This document shows positions 32,317 to 41,508 of a stretch of DNA of 64,000 nucleotides, piece by piece (position 1 is the stretch's first letter; each line of letters begins with the position of its first letter). Under the pieces are notes generated by a model. The model searched no databases. It worked only from the letters and a program-made list of their open reading frames with translations, and had not been told where the DNA came from. The translations under genes were made by a program, and so were the position numbers. Source of the DNA: Danxiaibacter flavus (GTDB lineage Bacteria; Bacteroidota; Bacteroidia; Chitinophagales; Chitinophagaceae); contig NZ_JAULBC010000002.1 of NCBI RefSeq assembly GCF_041060425.1, positions 992,001 through 1,056,000 on the forward strand. Reading direction: 5' to 3'.

Positions 32317-34671
32317 CTACCAATTAATCCCCACTCCCAACTGATACCGCATCCCATTTGCTTTGGTATAGTCATTATCCATACCTGACCATTGTGCAAT
32401 TGGTGAGAAGTAATCGGTATTCAGCAGATTCTCAACTCCAAGGCTGAGTTTAAACCGTTGACTGATTTGCCAGCTACCGGTGAAGTTTAATATACCAACG
32501 CCGTTGACAGGAGCTTCTCCATTGTTATATTTTCCATTGCTTTTCGGAGCAAAACGCTGGCGGTCACCAAAATAAACCCACTGTGTATACAGGCTTACTG
32601 ATTGCACCGGAGCATAACGGATATAAGCGCTGGCTTTGGGTGGAGAGATTTTACTGCCTATCAGGTAAATATCTTCCTTATCATTAAAGTGGTTATTGTT
32701 GTTTTTATCAGCCTTGCCCTCAACATAAGTATAAGAACCTCCAAAACCTACCTGGGGAATAGGCGTCACATCAATAGATAGTTCATAGCCGTAAGTTTTT
32801 TCAGGCGCTGTTTGCTGTGTAAGCCAGCCGGTGCTGTCCTGAACCAGCGAAGTGCCGATTTTGTTTGTACTGATGAAATATGCTCCGGTGAATTGAAGCC
32901 ATCCAAAATTGCTGCTGAAGCCTGCTTCGTAGTTATTCACCTTAACCGGTTGAATCTGCATTTTGGAAATATTGTCTTCTTTGGCGGAACGAACATATCT
33001 GCCTATATCAACCATGCTAAAGCCTTGTGAGAAACTGATGAATGGCTTGAAGAATTCATACTTTGAATAACGTAATCCGGCGTTAAAGCTTGATGCATTG
33101 AAAGAAAGCTTTCCACCTTTTATGGTTTGTCCGCCGATATATCCTCCGGTTGTGCTGTTCAATACCTTAACCTGCGTAAAATCCGGAATGTCGATATTGA
33201 TATTATCATAACGATAACCCAAACGCACAATCCAGTCATTCCACAACGTAACATTTGCCTGTGCATATGGAGCAAGATTCACCATGCTCATGTCAGGAAC
33301 CCAAACACGCCCATCAACCAGGGGCTGGCCTGTCTTATCATTCAGAAGATCGAGTCCGTAAACAACATCACCCTTTATCCATTTGTTGATGTTGAATGGT
33401 GTGTTTAAGAAAACGCGTGCGCCTTTTTTATTTGACTGAATGGTTGATTGTCCGCCGTTCTCGAAGTACGTAGGCTCATAACCATAAATGGTATAAAAAC
33501 TCTGTAGATAAGCACTTGCTTCCAGGGAGGATTTTGCGAACAGATCTTTCGCCATGTATTTAACATAGGCATTGTGATTATATCTAGTTCCACCCGGCTC
33601 GCCTAATACTTTGCCCGGTACGCCTATGGTTGGAATTGAACCATATTTACCGGTCTGAACTACATAATCTGTCTTTTGCTCAGAACCGTAATAATTGTAC
33701 ATCCCTTCAATGCGTTGTTTTGAATTGATGTTATATCCAAGCTTTGCATACGCGTTGTACATATCCGTTTCACCCAAACCATAAGTAGGGGATATCACTT
33801 CTCCATCACCACTTTTGTAAACACCGGTGTGTTCATAACTGCCGGAAACAACATAATCAAACTTATCCAGGCGCCCGCTGAATTGCTGAACAAAACGGCC
33901 ACCCATAGTTTTGTCAGAATGAAATGGCATTCCTGTATTTGCCAGGTAGCTATAAGCTGCGAAAGGTTTTGATGTTTGTGGCTTTTTAGTGATATAGTTA
34001 ATAACACCGCCGTCTCCACCGTTTCCGTAAATAGAAGTAGCGCCTTTTACCACTTCGATACGTTCAATTACTGAAGGGTCTATTGTCCTGATGTCTCTTG
34101 TACCGTTGCGTAAAGGTGTTGATTGTGGAATTCCATCGACCAGTATTAACGGGTTTCTTCCACGCAGTGTTTGTCCTGTATTACTTGTGGTATTTGTGCC
34201 AAATGCCAGTGAAGGAACAGCATTCGCAAGCATGGCAGACAGGTTGGGAGAAACGATGGATTGGTTTGCCAATTCTTTGGCTCCGAGAACTTGTACCGAA
34301 GCTGGTGTACGATCCACCATTTCAGCCCTGCGGCTTGCGGTGATAGTTACTTCTTTTAAATTGCTTATAGAAGGTTTAAGAATGAAATTGATTTCCTTTA
34401 CTTCGTTCGCTTCGAGAGTTATAGTTTGTTGGGACGACTCATGCCCCACTCCACTTGCTATAATTGTATACGTACCCGGCTTTATGTTATTAAGCTGATA
34501 AAAGCCATTTTGGTCGGAGACAGTTCCTAAAAATGTCTTATCTACCTGAACATTAATTCCACTTAATGATTGATGATCAGTACCAGATATTTTACCCTTT
34601 ATAGTCTGTGCGAAAGAGCTGCTTATAGCAAAAACAAATGCGGTCAATGTAGCAACACGAAGAAATCTCAT
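32317..34671 (-). CDS. TonB-dependent siderophore-type receptor
   Basis: 784-residue outer-membrane receptor from the ATG at 34671 (MRFLRVATLTAFVFAISSSF, signal peptide ending AQ). Order: carboxypeptidase-regulatory-like domain (about 24-105, ISGTDHQSLSGINVQVDKTF), plug (about 110-240, with TLRGRNPLILVDGIPQSTPL and RIEVVKGATSIYGNGGDGGV), then a beta barrel ending in an aromatic-rich strand (GMRYQLGVGINW). Plug features and the PepSY partner point to ferric siderophore uptake; the exact ligand is not readable. The longer reading from 34710 is rejected because the signal peptide begins at Met14. TACCTTCG upstream (34696-34703 on the plus strand as complement) may be the minus 7 element. Confidence 0.92.
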   Translation of the reverse strand: MRFLRVATLTAFVFAISSSFAQTIKGKISGTDHQSLSGINVQVDKTFLGTVSDQNGFYQLNNIKPGTYTIIASGVGHESSQQTITLEANEVKEINFILKPSISNLKEVTITASRRAEMVDRTPASVQVLGAKELANQSIVSPNLSAMLANAVPSLAFGTNTTSNTGQTLRGRNPLILVDGIPQSTPLRNGTRDIRTIDPSVIERIEVVKGATSIYGNGGDGGVINYITKKPQTSKPFAAYSYLANTGMPFHSDKTMGGRFVQQFSGRLDKFDYVVSGSYEHTGVYKSGDGEVISPTYGLGETDMYNAYAKLGYNINSKQRIEGMYNYYGSEQKTDYVVQTGKYGSIPTIGVPGKVLGEPGGTRYNHNAYVKYMAKDLFAKSSLEASAYLQSFYTIYGYEPTYFENGGQSTIQSNKKGARVFLNTPFNINKWIKGDVVYGLDLLNDKTGQPLVDGRVWVPDMSMVNLAPYAQANVTLWNDWIVRLGYRYDNINIDIPDFTQVKVLNSTTGGYIGGQTIKGGKLSFNASSFNAGLRYSKYEFFKPFISFSQGFSMVDIGRYVRSAKEDNISKMQIQPVKVNNYEAGFSSNFGWLQFTGAYFISTNKIGTSLVQDSTGWLTQQTAPEKTYGYELSIDVTPIPQVGFGGSYTYVEGKADKNNNNHFNDKEDIYLIGSKISPPKASAYIRYAPVQSVSLYTQWVYFGDRQRFAPKSNGKYNNGEAPVNGVGILNFTGSWQISQRFKLSLGVENLLNTDYFSPIAQWSGMDNDYTKANGMRYQLGVGINW

Positions 34672-34849
34672 CAGGTCCAAATTTTCGGCCGCGAAGGTAA
34701 ACCGACGCAAATTCCTGTATTTGCATAATCGGGAAAAACTTGGTTTAGAAAGATTCCGATTGAGAATGATTAAAATTAGCTCCTATCAATCAACCCGTAA
34801 TGTATGGAATAATTTGATTACGTCTGACATTTTTTTTCAGATAAAATAG

Positions 34850-35968
34850 TTATTTAGCTTCCGCACATTTTTTCAGAAGATCTTTTTGCACTTCTATGCC
34901 AAGAGACTGCGCCTTAAGCAAATCCTCGCAAAAATCGTTTTGCTTCAAGGTCTGTTTTATTTGACCGCGGATATAATATGCCGATGCCATATTAGGATCC
35001 ATTTCAATTGCTTTATCGCAATCTTTTAATGCCGAGGCGATCGTGGAAGAATGTTCTTTATTTGCAATCAGGTTATTCTGTGGACTTAAATTAATGAAAG
35101 CAGCCGGGCCGCCTGTTTTGGGCGAATACGCTTTTGCGTTTTGATTTTCTGCCATGTTAACTTTTGCAATAGCACGACTTAAATAAGCATAGGGATAATT
35201 TGGGTTAAGATTGATGCTTTTATTAAAATCGTTTATGGCTTGTTGAAACTTGCGTTGATCCTGGTAAATATTTCCGCGCATGTTGTACAATGCAGCTGTA
35301 TTAATATCCTTGCTGTTTGAACCAAGCTCTATGGCCTTGTTGATAAAAGGCAATGCTTCTGCAGGTTTCGTCAGGCGCATTTTACATTGAGCCATGTTAA
35401 AATATACCCCTGCAGCCATCGCGGAATCGTTGGCCAATTTACTCTTACCAAGAGAAATTGCTTTATTATAATCGGTTAACGCTTCTGTATTTTTATTCAT
35501 CATTGAATAGACATCTCCACGCGCCATGTAGGCTTCAAAATTGTTGGCATCCAACTCTATAGCCTTGCTTGCATTATTCAACGCATCATTGATCTGCCGC
35601 TGGCGAAAGTTAAGTTTTGACAATTCAACATAAGGCTGCGGATTTTGCGGATTAACTTCGATCGCTTTGTTTAACGCAAACACAGCAGCCTGCATGTTAT
35701 TCTGGCTAATATTAAGCCGGGCATACTCTACGTAGGCTTTTGAATTATTCGGTTCTAATTCTATTGCTTTAAAGTAATCTGTTGCCGCACCTGCATTATC
35801 ACCTGCACTACGTTTCATGTTAGCTCTTTCTATGTATAAATCAGCCTTTTGAGGATTTGTTTTAATAGCCTCCTCCATAGCAAGAAGAACAGAGTCTTTT
35901 TTGGCAACCTGTGAAAAACCCAGATGGCATAGGATCGCAAGTACAATAGTTAAGTATATTTTCATCAC
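34850..35968 (-). CDS. Exported TPR-repeat protein
   Basis: 372 residues with a signal peptide (1-20, MMKIYLTIVLAILCHLGFSQ) followed by about eight to nine tetratricopeptide repeats from residue 25 onward. Repeated DYNKAISLG, AINDFNKSINLNPNYPYAYLSRA and DCDKAIEMDPNMASAYYIRGQ units show the W/L/G/Y/A/F/A/P pattern. No catalytic domain. TPR scaffolds of this kind mediate protein contacts in the periplasm; the partner is unknown. Confidence 0.88.
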   Translation of the reverse strand: MMKIYLTIVLAILCHLGFSQVAKKDSVLLAMEEAIKTNPQKADLYIERANMKRSAGDNAGAATDYFKAIELEPNNSKAYVEYARLNISQNNMQAAVFALNKAIEVNPQNPQPYVELSKLNFRQRQINDALNNASKAIELDANNFEAYMARGDVYSMMNKNTEALTDYNKAISLGKSKLANDSAMAAGVYFNMAQCKMRLTKPAEALPFINKAIELGSNSKDINTAALYNMRGNIYQDQRKFQQAINDFNKSINLNPNYPYAYLSRAIAKVNMAENQNAKAYSPKTGGPAAFINLSPQNNLIANKEHSSTIASALKDCDKAIEMDPNMASAYYIRGQIKQTLKQNDFCEDLLKAQSLGIEVQKDLLKKCAEAK

Positions 35969-36254
35969 AGGTAAAGATATTATAATATTAGTTGGCGATA
36001 AGTTACGGCAGTTTTAGTTTTTTGCTAAAAATCCCCGGTCAATAACTTTATTTTTTAAGCCTTTAAACTGCTTTCATAAAACATCCGAAGACGCCATCAT
36101 TAAACAAAAAACGGGCCGTTTGGCGCTGCAGTCAAAGGTTAATGTACTACGGGACAATAAGAAAATAGCATTGATCCGTTTTCGATTGATATTTAAGCCC
36201 TACAAGCTATAGATAGATCCCAGCTGTCATTTATTGGAGGCAGATTGATTTCTA

Positions 36255-36390
36255 TTCATTGCCGTCGTGCTTTAGCCGACCGACTGGGATTGATCTTTTC
36301 ATCAGGCTTTAGCCCAAAACCAGAACAGGGTGGCTAAAGCCATTTTAAAAGATTTCCATTTACCGTTCGCTAAAGCGGAACGGCAATGAA
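36255..36390. repeat. Nested inverted repeat with GCTTTAGCC cores
   Basis: Outer arms 36255-36276 and 36369-36390 match as complements at about 19 of 22 positions (TTCATTGCCGT...CTTTAGC). Inner arms GGCTTTAGCC (36305-36314) and GGCTAAAGCC (36332-36341) are exact complements. The right outer arm also folds on itself (CCGTTCGCT / AGCGGAACGG). Confidence 0.85.
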
Positions 36391-36487
36391 AAAACATCAT
36401 TGTGGCCAAGTCTGTAATTTGCACGACATACAAAATATCCCAAAGTTGAAAACGCGGCGCAAACAAAACGACATTCTATATCAAAAT

Positions 36488-36515
36488 AAAAACCGCGCGG
36501 CTTTTGGCTGCGCGG
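36488..36515 (-). terminator. Probable terminator of proC
   Basis: Read on the minus strand, CCGCGCAGCC-AAAA-GCCGCGCGG forms a GC-rich stem with one mismatch, followed by TTTTTATTTTG. It lies 72 bases after the proC stop. Confidence 0.7.
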
Positions 36516-36587
36516 CATATTAAATAACAGAATAACTTTTCCAATGCACGAGGTTTTAAGCTTTGAGCTTTAGGCTTTAAGCTTTCC

Positions 36588-37388
36588 CTACATATCAGTC
36601 ACAATCTTCTTATAACTTGTAACTACACCTTTGATCAGTGAAGAGCTGAAGCCCTGGTGCTCCATTTCGTTGAGACCAGCGATAGTGCATCCTTTGGGTG
36701 TTGTTACTTTATCAATTTCCTGTTCCGGATGTGTGTGCTTGGTAAGCAATAATTCTGCAGCGCCTTTAACAGTCTGCGCCGCAATTAACGAGGCAGTAGC
36801 TGCATCAAATCCTATTTCAATACCCCCTTGTATGTTGGCGCGTATATAACGCATGGCATAGGCTGTACCACATGCGCCCAACACGGTTGCCGCGTCCATT
36901 AATTTTTCTTCGATGAAAACAGTCTTGCCAAGCTGGTTGAACAGATCTCCTACAAATTTTATCTGCTCTTCGTTGGCGTTGTGTTTACAAATGCAGGTGA
37001 TGCTTTGCTGTATAGCTATAGCGGTATTTGGCATGGCGCGGAACAAAGTAAATTCCTCACCAAGGATCTCTTTGATATCCTTCACCCATATGCCTGTAAT
37101 AACGCTTACCAGTACATGCTTTTTGGGATCAAGAGATGGTTTCAAATATTCGAGGATCTCTTTTATCTGAAAGGGCTTCACTGCGAGAATAACATAATCT
37201 GCAAACTCAACTGCTTTCTTATTGTCATTGGTTACCATTACGCCTTTTTCCTCCAGCGGTTGTAGCGTAACGATGTTTCTTTTGGTTATGACAATATTTT
37301 CAGGTTTTGTAAAACCGCTGTTGATCAATCCCTCAGCTATTGCTGAACCTAAATTCCCGCCGCCGATGATGGCTATTTTTTTGCTCAT
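36588..37388 (-). CDS. proC: Pyrroline-5-carboxylate reductase
   Basis: NAD(P)H-dependent last step of proline synthesis. 266 residues from the ATG at 37388 (MSKKIAIIGGGNLGSAIAEG, Rossmann motif). Then come LAVKPFQIKEIL, FRAMPNTAIAIQQ and the C-terminal dimerisation signature TTPKGCTIAGLNEMEHQGF. The 12-codon upstream extension in the same frame (to 37424) is translated from a family G word and is rejected. No proA or proB nearby. Confidence 0.94.
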   Translation of the reverse strand: MSKKIAIIGGGNLGSAIAEGLINSGFTKPENIVITKRNIVTLQPLEEKGVMVTNDNKKAVEFADYVILAVKPFQIKEILEYLKPSLDPKKHVLVSVITGIWVKDIKEILGEEFTLFRAMPNTAIAIQQSITCICKHNANEEQIKFVGDLFNQLGKTVFIEEKLMDAATVLGACGTAYAMRYIRANIQGGIEIGFDAATASLIAAQTVKGAAELLLTKHTHPEQEIDKVTTPKGCTIAGLNEMEHQGFSSSLIKGVVTSYKKIVTDM

Positions 37389-37404
37389 AAACAGAATTTT
37401 AAAA

Positions 37405-37576
37405 GTTCTAAGCTTAAAGCCCAAAGCCTAAAGCTCAAAACTTTAGAACAGACAATGTGTAAAATGTATTCCCATGATTTCCTGAATAATCAATGCGCTT
37501 CGTACTTCTTAATTCGTACGTCTTAATTCGTACTTCTTAATTCGTACTTCTTAATTCGTACTTCGTACTTGCCGGA
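37405..37576. repeat. Family G forward, C' inverted
   Basis: TAAGCTTAAAGCCCAAAGCC (G) lies at 37409-37428. CTTCGTACTTCTTAATTCGT-type words (C') fill 37498-37570, with a period of about 17 bases in the middle, up to the hldD stop. Confidence 0.85.
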
Positions 37577-37577
37577 T

Positions 37578-38639
37578 CTACCAGATTTTTCCTTCTTTTA
37601 AATAGTTGCGAACATAATCATCCACGCCTTCTTCCAGTGAATAGAAAGGTTCTGTATATCCGGCGCTGATCAGCTTCTGCATATTTGCTTCTGTGTAATA
37701 TTGATATTTGTCGCGGATATCTTCAGGCATATCGATGTACTCGATCTTTGGTTGCAGATCAAGTCCCTTAAATGTTGATTTTACAAGATCATTAAAACTT
37801 CTTGCCTTTCCTGCACCCAGGTTATACATGCCGCTTTTCAGGCTGTTTGTATAAGAAGTAAATACACCTGCTGCTGTGCTGTGTTGTTTCTCCGTTTCTT
37901 TCTGGCTTTGCTGCATCATCCAGTACATAACTTTTACGACATCTTTCACGTAAACAAAATCACGTAGTTGCTCACCATCACGGAATTCTTTTTTGTGGCT
38001 GCGGAACAACTTCACATACCCTTCTTTATTGATCTGGTTTACCGAATGAAATATTACACTGGCCATTCTGCCTTTGTGATATTCATTAGGACCATATACA
38101 TTAAAGAATTTCAATCCAGCCCAGAACGGAGGTGTATGTATCTGAAGGATCGCAAGCTTATCAAATTCGTTTTTGCTAACACCATAAGGATTCAATGGAT
38201 GCAACTTATCTATAATACTGTGCTCATCATCATAACCCAGTTCACCTGCACCATAAGTTGCAGCAGAAGAAGCATACACTAACGGAACCTGTTTTGCTGC
38301 GCAATATTTCCAAATGCTTTTGCTATAATCGACATTCAGTTCCTGGTGAATGGCATAATTAAATTCAGTAGTATCTGTACGCGCACCTAAGTGAAAAACA
38401 TAATCAATTTGCGGATCGTTTTGCTCAATCCAGTCAAAAAAGCTTTGGCGCTCGATAATATGGCTATATATTTTTGATTCCCAGTTTACCCGCTTTGCTT
38501 CTACTCCAAAATCATCAACAAGAATAAGATTCTCATAACCTTGCTCATTCAGGTATTGCACCATGCAACTACCAATAAATCCCGCGGCTCCCGTAACTAC
38601 AATGGAACTTTGCTTAGACAACTCATTTTGCTGCGACAT
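37578..38639 (-). CDS. hldD: ADP-glyceromanno-heptose 6-epimerase-like NAD-dependent epimerase
   Basis: 353-residue extended SDR. The NAD motif is VTGAAGFIGSCMVQYL; the active site is SSAATYG with YGVSKNEFD (Tyr-x3-Lys). FFNVYGPNEYHKGRMASV is the hallmark of HldD, which epimerises ADP-D-glycero-mannoheptose for the lipopolysaccharide core. It is somewhat longer than the E. coli enzyme (about 310), with an insertion around 245-260 (QSQKETEKQHSTAAG). Other hexose epimerases share the fold, so the substrate is inferred from the HKG motif. No other heptose genes are in view. Confidence 0.85.
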   Translation of the reverse strand: MSQQNELSKQSSIVVTGAAGFIGSCMVQYLNEQGYENLILVDDFGVEAKRVNWESKIYSHIIERQSFFDWIEQNDPQIDYVFHLGARTDTTEFNYAIHQELNVDYSKSIWKYCAAKQVPLVYASSAATYGAGELGYDDEHSIIDKLHPLNPYGVSKNEFDKLAILQIHTPPFWAGLKFFNVYGPNEYHKGRMASVIFHSVNQINKEGYVKLFRSHKKEFRDGEQLRDFVYVKDVVKVMYWMMQQSQKETEKQHSTAAGVFTSYTNSLKSGMYNLGAGKARSFNDLVKSTFKGLDLQPKIEYIDMPEDIRDKYQYYTEANMQKLISAGYTEPFYSLEEGVDDYVRNYLKEGKIW

Positions 38640-38662
38640 GCGTTTTTCGATTTTAATGGCAA

Positions 38663-38670
38663 CAAATGTA
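38663..38670 (-). promoter_or_regulatory. Candidate minus 7 element of hldD
   Basis: On the minus strand TACATTTG, a perfect TAnnTTTG match, 24 bases before the hldD ATG. The expected minus 33 position falls in family B words and has no clear TTG. Confidence 0.55.
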
Positions 38671-38689
38671 ACAAAAAGCTGGCGCTTTT

Positions 38690-38898
38690 TTAGCTATCAG
38701 CTGTCAGCTATGAGCTATCAGCAGCTGTTCAGTTTTGATTTTGCAAATTCATTTCAGGTACGCACAAAAAAAAGATCGCCGGCTTCGCCGGCGATCTTTT
38801 ATCTATAAATCTTCTAATATAATTATCATCTACATAAGAGACGAGGCATCATAAAAACCTGGCACCTGAAACCTGATACCTGATACCTCACTCCTCAC
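38690..38898. repeat. Family B forward, F' inverted
   Basis: TAGCTATCAGCTGTCAGCTA-type text (B) at 38691-38723 and CACCTGAAACCTGATACCTG-type text (F') at 38862-38898 flank the terminator and reach the purL stop. Confidence 0.82.
38766..38800. terminator. Terminator downstream of purL
   Basis: A 14-base perfect stem AAAAGATCGCCGGC / GCCGGCGATCTTTT with loop TTC. In the minus direction it ends in T8, so it should stop purL transcripts about 100 bases after the stop codon. Confidence 0.82.
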
Positions 38899-38900
38899 GC

Positions 38901-41108
38901 CTATGCATTAATGATCTTCTCAATAGCTGTATCATATTTCTCTTTCCAGTCAACCAAAGAACCCCAGCTTTCGCCGTTCACTTTAATTTCTCCGGAAGTT
39001 ACAGTACCTAACACAGTTACAGGAATATTAGCCGCGGCAGCCTTGTGTTTCAAATCTTCAGCCTGTTGTTTGCTGCAGGTTACTACCGCACGGCTTTGCG
39101 CTTCGCCAAACCAGAATGCGTCTTTACGCAAATCTGTGTCAGCAGTTACATCAAAACCAAGATCACGGTTAAATCCTTTTTCTATCAATGTAACGATCAA
39201 GCCACCTTCGCTCAGGTCATGCGCACTTTTGACCTGTTTTTCTTTGACAACTGAAGCAATGAATTTCTGAATAGCAAATTCTTCATCAAGATCAAACGCT
39301 GGGGCCGGAGAAAATTCGACACCCTTTAATTTATGCAAGTACTCACTTGATGCAATATCATTCTTTTGTTCACCAATCAGCACAATCACATCACCTGCTT
39401 CTTTGTAGTCAAGCGTCATGCGATTGCCAAAATCATCGATAATACCCACCATACCGATTGTCGGGGTTGGATATACCGGACCTTCGGGATTCTGATTGTA
39501 GAAGCTTACGTTACCACCGGTTACAGGCGTATTGAATTTTCTACAAGCATCACCCATGCCGGTCACGGCTTTTACAAACTGATAGTAAACTTCAGGATCG
39601 TAAGGATTACCAAAGTTCAGACAGTTGGTAACACCTAAAGGCTCACCACCGCTGCAAACAATGTTTCTTGCAGCTTCAGCAACTGCAATCATTCCCCCAA
39701 CATATGGATCGGCAAAAACATACTTACTGTTACAGTCAACAGTTACAGTCAGTGCCTTACCTGTTCCTTTAGCAAGGATTACAGCAGCATCACTTGGAGC
39801 GTTGGTACTTGCATTTGCTGTACCCACCATGCTGTCGTACTGCACGTACACCCAACGTTTGCTGGCAATATTTGGTATCTGAATCAATGCTTCCGCCTGT
39901 TTTTTCAGATCAGTAACATCTTCAACACTATCAATTGAGAAAGCTTTTACCTTTTCCAGGTAAGCAGGCTCTTTATATTCACGTGTATACTGAGGTGCGC
40001 CGCCGCCAAGTACCAGCTCATGAGCCGGTAGTTCAGCTTCAAGCTCACCATGCATATAAAACTTCAATAATCCGTCGTCCGTTACTTCACCGATATGGCT
40101 GCAGGAAAGGTCCCATTTTTCGAACACTTTCAACACAGCTTCTTCTTTGCCTTTTTCTACCACGATCAACATACGCTCCTGGCTTTCGCTCAGCAACAGT
40201 TCCCACGCTTTCATGTTCTGCTGGCGTGTTGGAACTTTGTCCAGATCAATGCGCATACCTACACCACCTTTTGCACTCATTTCTGCAGTTGAACAGATGA
40301 TCCCGGCGGCACCCATGTCCTGCATACCAACAACAGCACCTGTATCAATCACTTCAAGACAAGCTTCCAGTAGTTTCTTTTCCTGGAAAGGGTCACCTAC
40401 CTGAACAGCAGGCAGCTCCTCTGTACTTTCCTCCGTAATGTTGGCGCTCGCAAAGCTTGCACCACCAATACCATCTTTACCAGTAGCACTTCCTACAAAG
40501 AAAACCGGGTTGCCCAGTCCTTCTGCAGTTGCACTGATCGTTTTACCAACTTTCACAATACCAACGCTCATAGCGTTAACCAGTGGATTGGTATGATAGC
40601 AATCTTCAAAATATACTTCACCGCCAACGGTTGGAACGCCGAAGCAGTTACCATAATGACCAATACCATGTACAACACCTGCTAATAAACGCTGTGTCTT
40701 CTTATCTTTTAAATTACCGAAACGAAGGCTGTTTAAAGAGGCAATAGGTCTTGCACCCATTGTGAAAATATCACGCTGAATGCCACCCACACCGGTAGCA
40801 GCACCCTGGAAGGGCTCAATAGCACTGGGGTGATTGTGACTTTCAATTTTAAACACCACACCAAAACCGTTACCCATATCCATCAAACCTGCATTTTCTT
40901 CACCTGCAGCCACCAACATGCGACCGCCTTCACGAGGAAGTGTTTTCAGCCACTTGATTGAGTTTTTATAGCTACAGTGCTCGCTCCACATGCCACTAAA
41001 TGCGCACAATTCGGTAAAATTGGGCGCGCGGCCAAGTTTTTGTTTTATGAGCTCAAATTCTTCTGCGGTGAGGCGTAATTCTTCTGCGGTTTTAACGGTA
41101 ACTTCCAT
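38901..41108 (-). CDS. purL: Phosphoribosylformylglycinamidine synthase subunit PurL (small form)
   Basis: ATP-dependent amidation step 4 of purine synthesis. 735 residues from the ATG at 41108 (MEVTVKTAEELRLTAEEFEL), the size of the small PurL that needs separate PurQ (glutaminase) and PurS. Motifs: GMWSEHCSYKNS, the ATP/FGAR segment ESHNHPSAIEPFQGAATGVGG, VGGEVYFED, and GGNVSFYNQ in the second half. No glutaminase domain. The 45-codon extension to 41243 reads through a promoter and family G words and is rejected. purQ and purS are not in the window. Confidence 0.95.
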   Translation of the reverse strand: MEVTVKTAEELRLTAEEFELIKQKLGRAPNFTELCAFSGMWSEHCSYKNSIKWLKTLPREGGRMLVAAGEENAGLMDMGNGFGVVFKIESHNHPSAIEPFQGAATGVGGIQRDIFTMGARPIASLNSLRFGNLKDKKTQRLLAGVVHGIGHYGNCFGVPTVGGEVYFEDCYHTNPLVNAMSVGIVKVGKTISATAEGLGNPVFFVGSATGKDGIGGASFASANITEESTEELPAVQVGDPFQEKKLLEACLEVIDTGAVVGMQDMGAAGIICSTAEMSAKGGVGMRIDLDKVPTRQQNMKAWELLLSESQERMLIVVEKGKEEAVLKVFEKWDLSCSHIGEVTDDGLLKFYMHGELEAELPAHELVLGGGAPQYTREYKEPAYLEKVKAFSIDSVEDVTDLKKQAEALIQIPNIASKRWVYVQYDSMVGTANASTNAPSDAAVILAKGTGKALTVTVDCNSKYVFADPYVGGMIAVAEAARNIVCSGGEPLGVTNCLNFGNPYDPEVYYQFVKAVTGMGDACRKFNTPVTGGNVSFYNQNPEGPVYPTPTIGMVGIIDDFGNRMTLDYKEAGDVIVLIGEQKNDIASSEYLHKLKGVEFSPAPAFDLDEEFAIQKFIASVVKEKQVKSAHDLSEGGLIVTLIEKGFNRDLGFDVTADTDLRKDAFWFGEAQSRAVVTCSKQQAEDLKHKAAAANIPVTVLGTVTSGEIKVNGESWGSLVDWKEKYDTAIEKIINA

Positions 41109-41174
41109 TGAAAGATTGATTGAGTATTTTGGTTCCCACTGGCTTAGCGCACAGCAAGAATAAATTTTACCGCG

Positions 41175-41204
41175 CAAAGGTAAGGGCTTGGAAGGTAAAT
41201 ACAA
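41175..41204 (-). promoter_or_regulatory. Promoter of purL
   Basis: On the minus strand TTG (41204-41202), a 19-base spacer and TACCTTTG (41182-41175): an exact Bacteroidota promoter. It predicts a leader of about 60 bases before the purL ATG. The TTG lies at the edge of a family G word. This position also argues against the longer N-terminus of purL. Confidence 0.78.
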
Positions 41205-41508
41205 GCTGAAAGCCCAAAGCTGAAAGCTTAAAACTGGAGTCACATTCTCAGGCGCTTCCTAAGTACGAGTTACGAAGTACGAAGTACCTGATTTTGGGCT
41301 GGTTCAGTTTTTTGTAAATTCTTTATAACGAAACATTTTAAAACCAACCAGGAAACAAAAGAGGCCTTAACTCATCTAACTGAATTAAAGCCTCTTTTAC
41401 TTATAACCAAACAACAATATATTTAATAGCAGGAGTTTTCTCATCCGGCAAGGTGATTCAGGCTGAAAGCTAATAGCTGATAGCTGATAGCTAAAAAGCT
41501 CACAGCTT
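41197..41508. repeat. Families G and C forward, B' inverted
   Basis: AGCTGAAAGCCCAAAGCTGA (G) at 41204-41235, AAGTACGAGTTACGAAGTAC (C) at 41261-41286, and AAAGCTAATAGCTGATAGCT-type text (B') at 41466-41508. The B' word overlaps the DUF2807 stop codon (41500-41502). Confidence 0.83.
41357..41398 (-). terminator. Probable terminator of the DUF2807 gene
   Basis: AAAAGAGGCCTTAA and TTAAAGCCTCTTTT form a long stem around a 14-base loop. On the minus strand it ends in TTTTG, a short T tract. It lies about 100 bases after the stop codon. Confidence 0.6.

Larger units (their letters stand above)
35969..36587. other. 619-bp gap with hairpins; no gene
   Basis: No coding sequence seen. AAGGTTAATGTACTACGGGACA at about 36134-36155 resembles the strings in the 17-kb triplicate. 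A nested inverted repeat occupies 36255-36390. G' words (TTTTAAGCTTTGAGCTTTAG type) lie at 36552-36586 next to the proC stop. Confidence 0.7.

Noticed and set aside
41109..41243. Longer N-terminus of PurL (45 residues)
   Set aside because: The consensus promoter at 41175-41204 and a G word lie inside it, and the family start fits the ATG at 41108.
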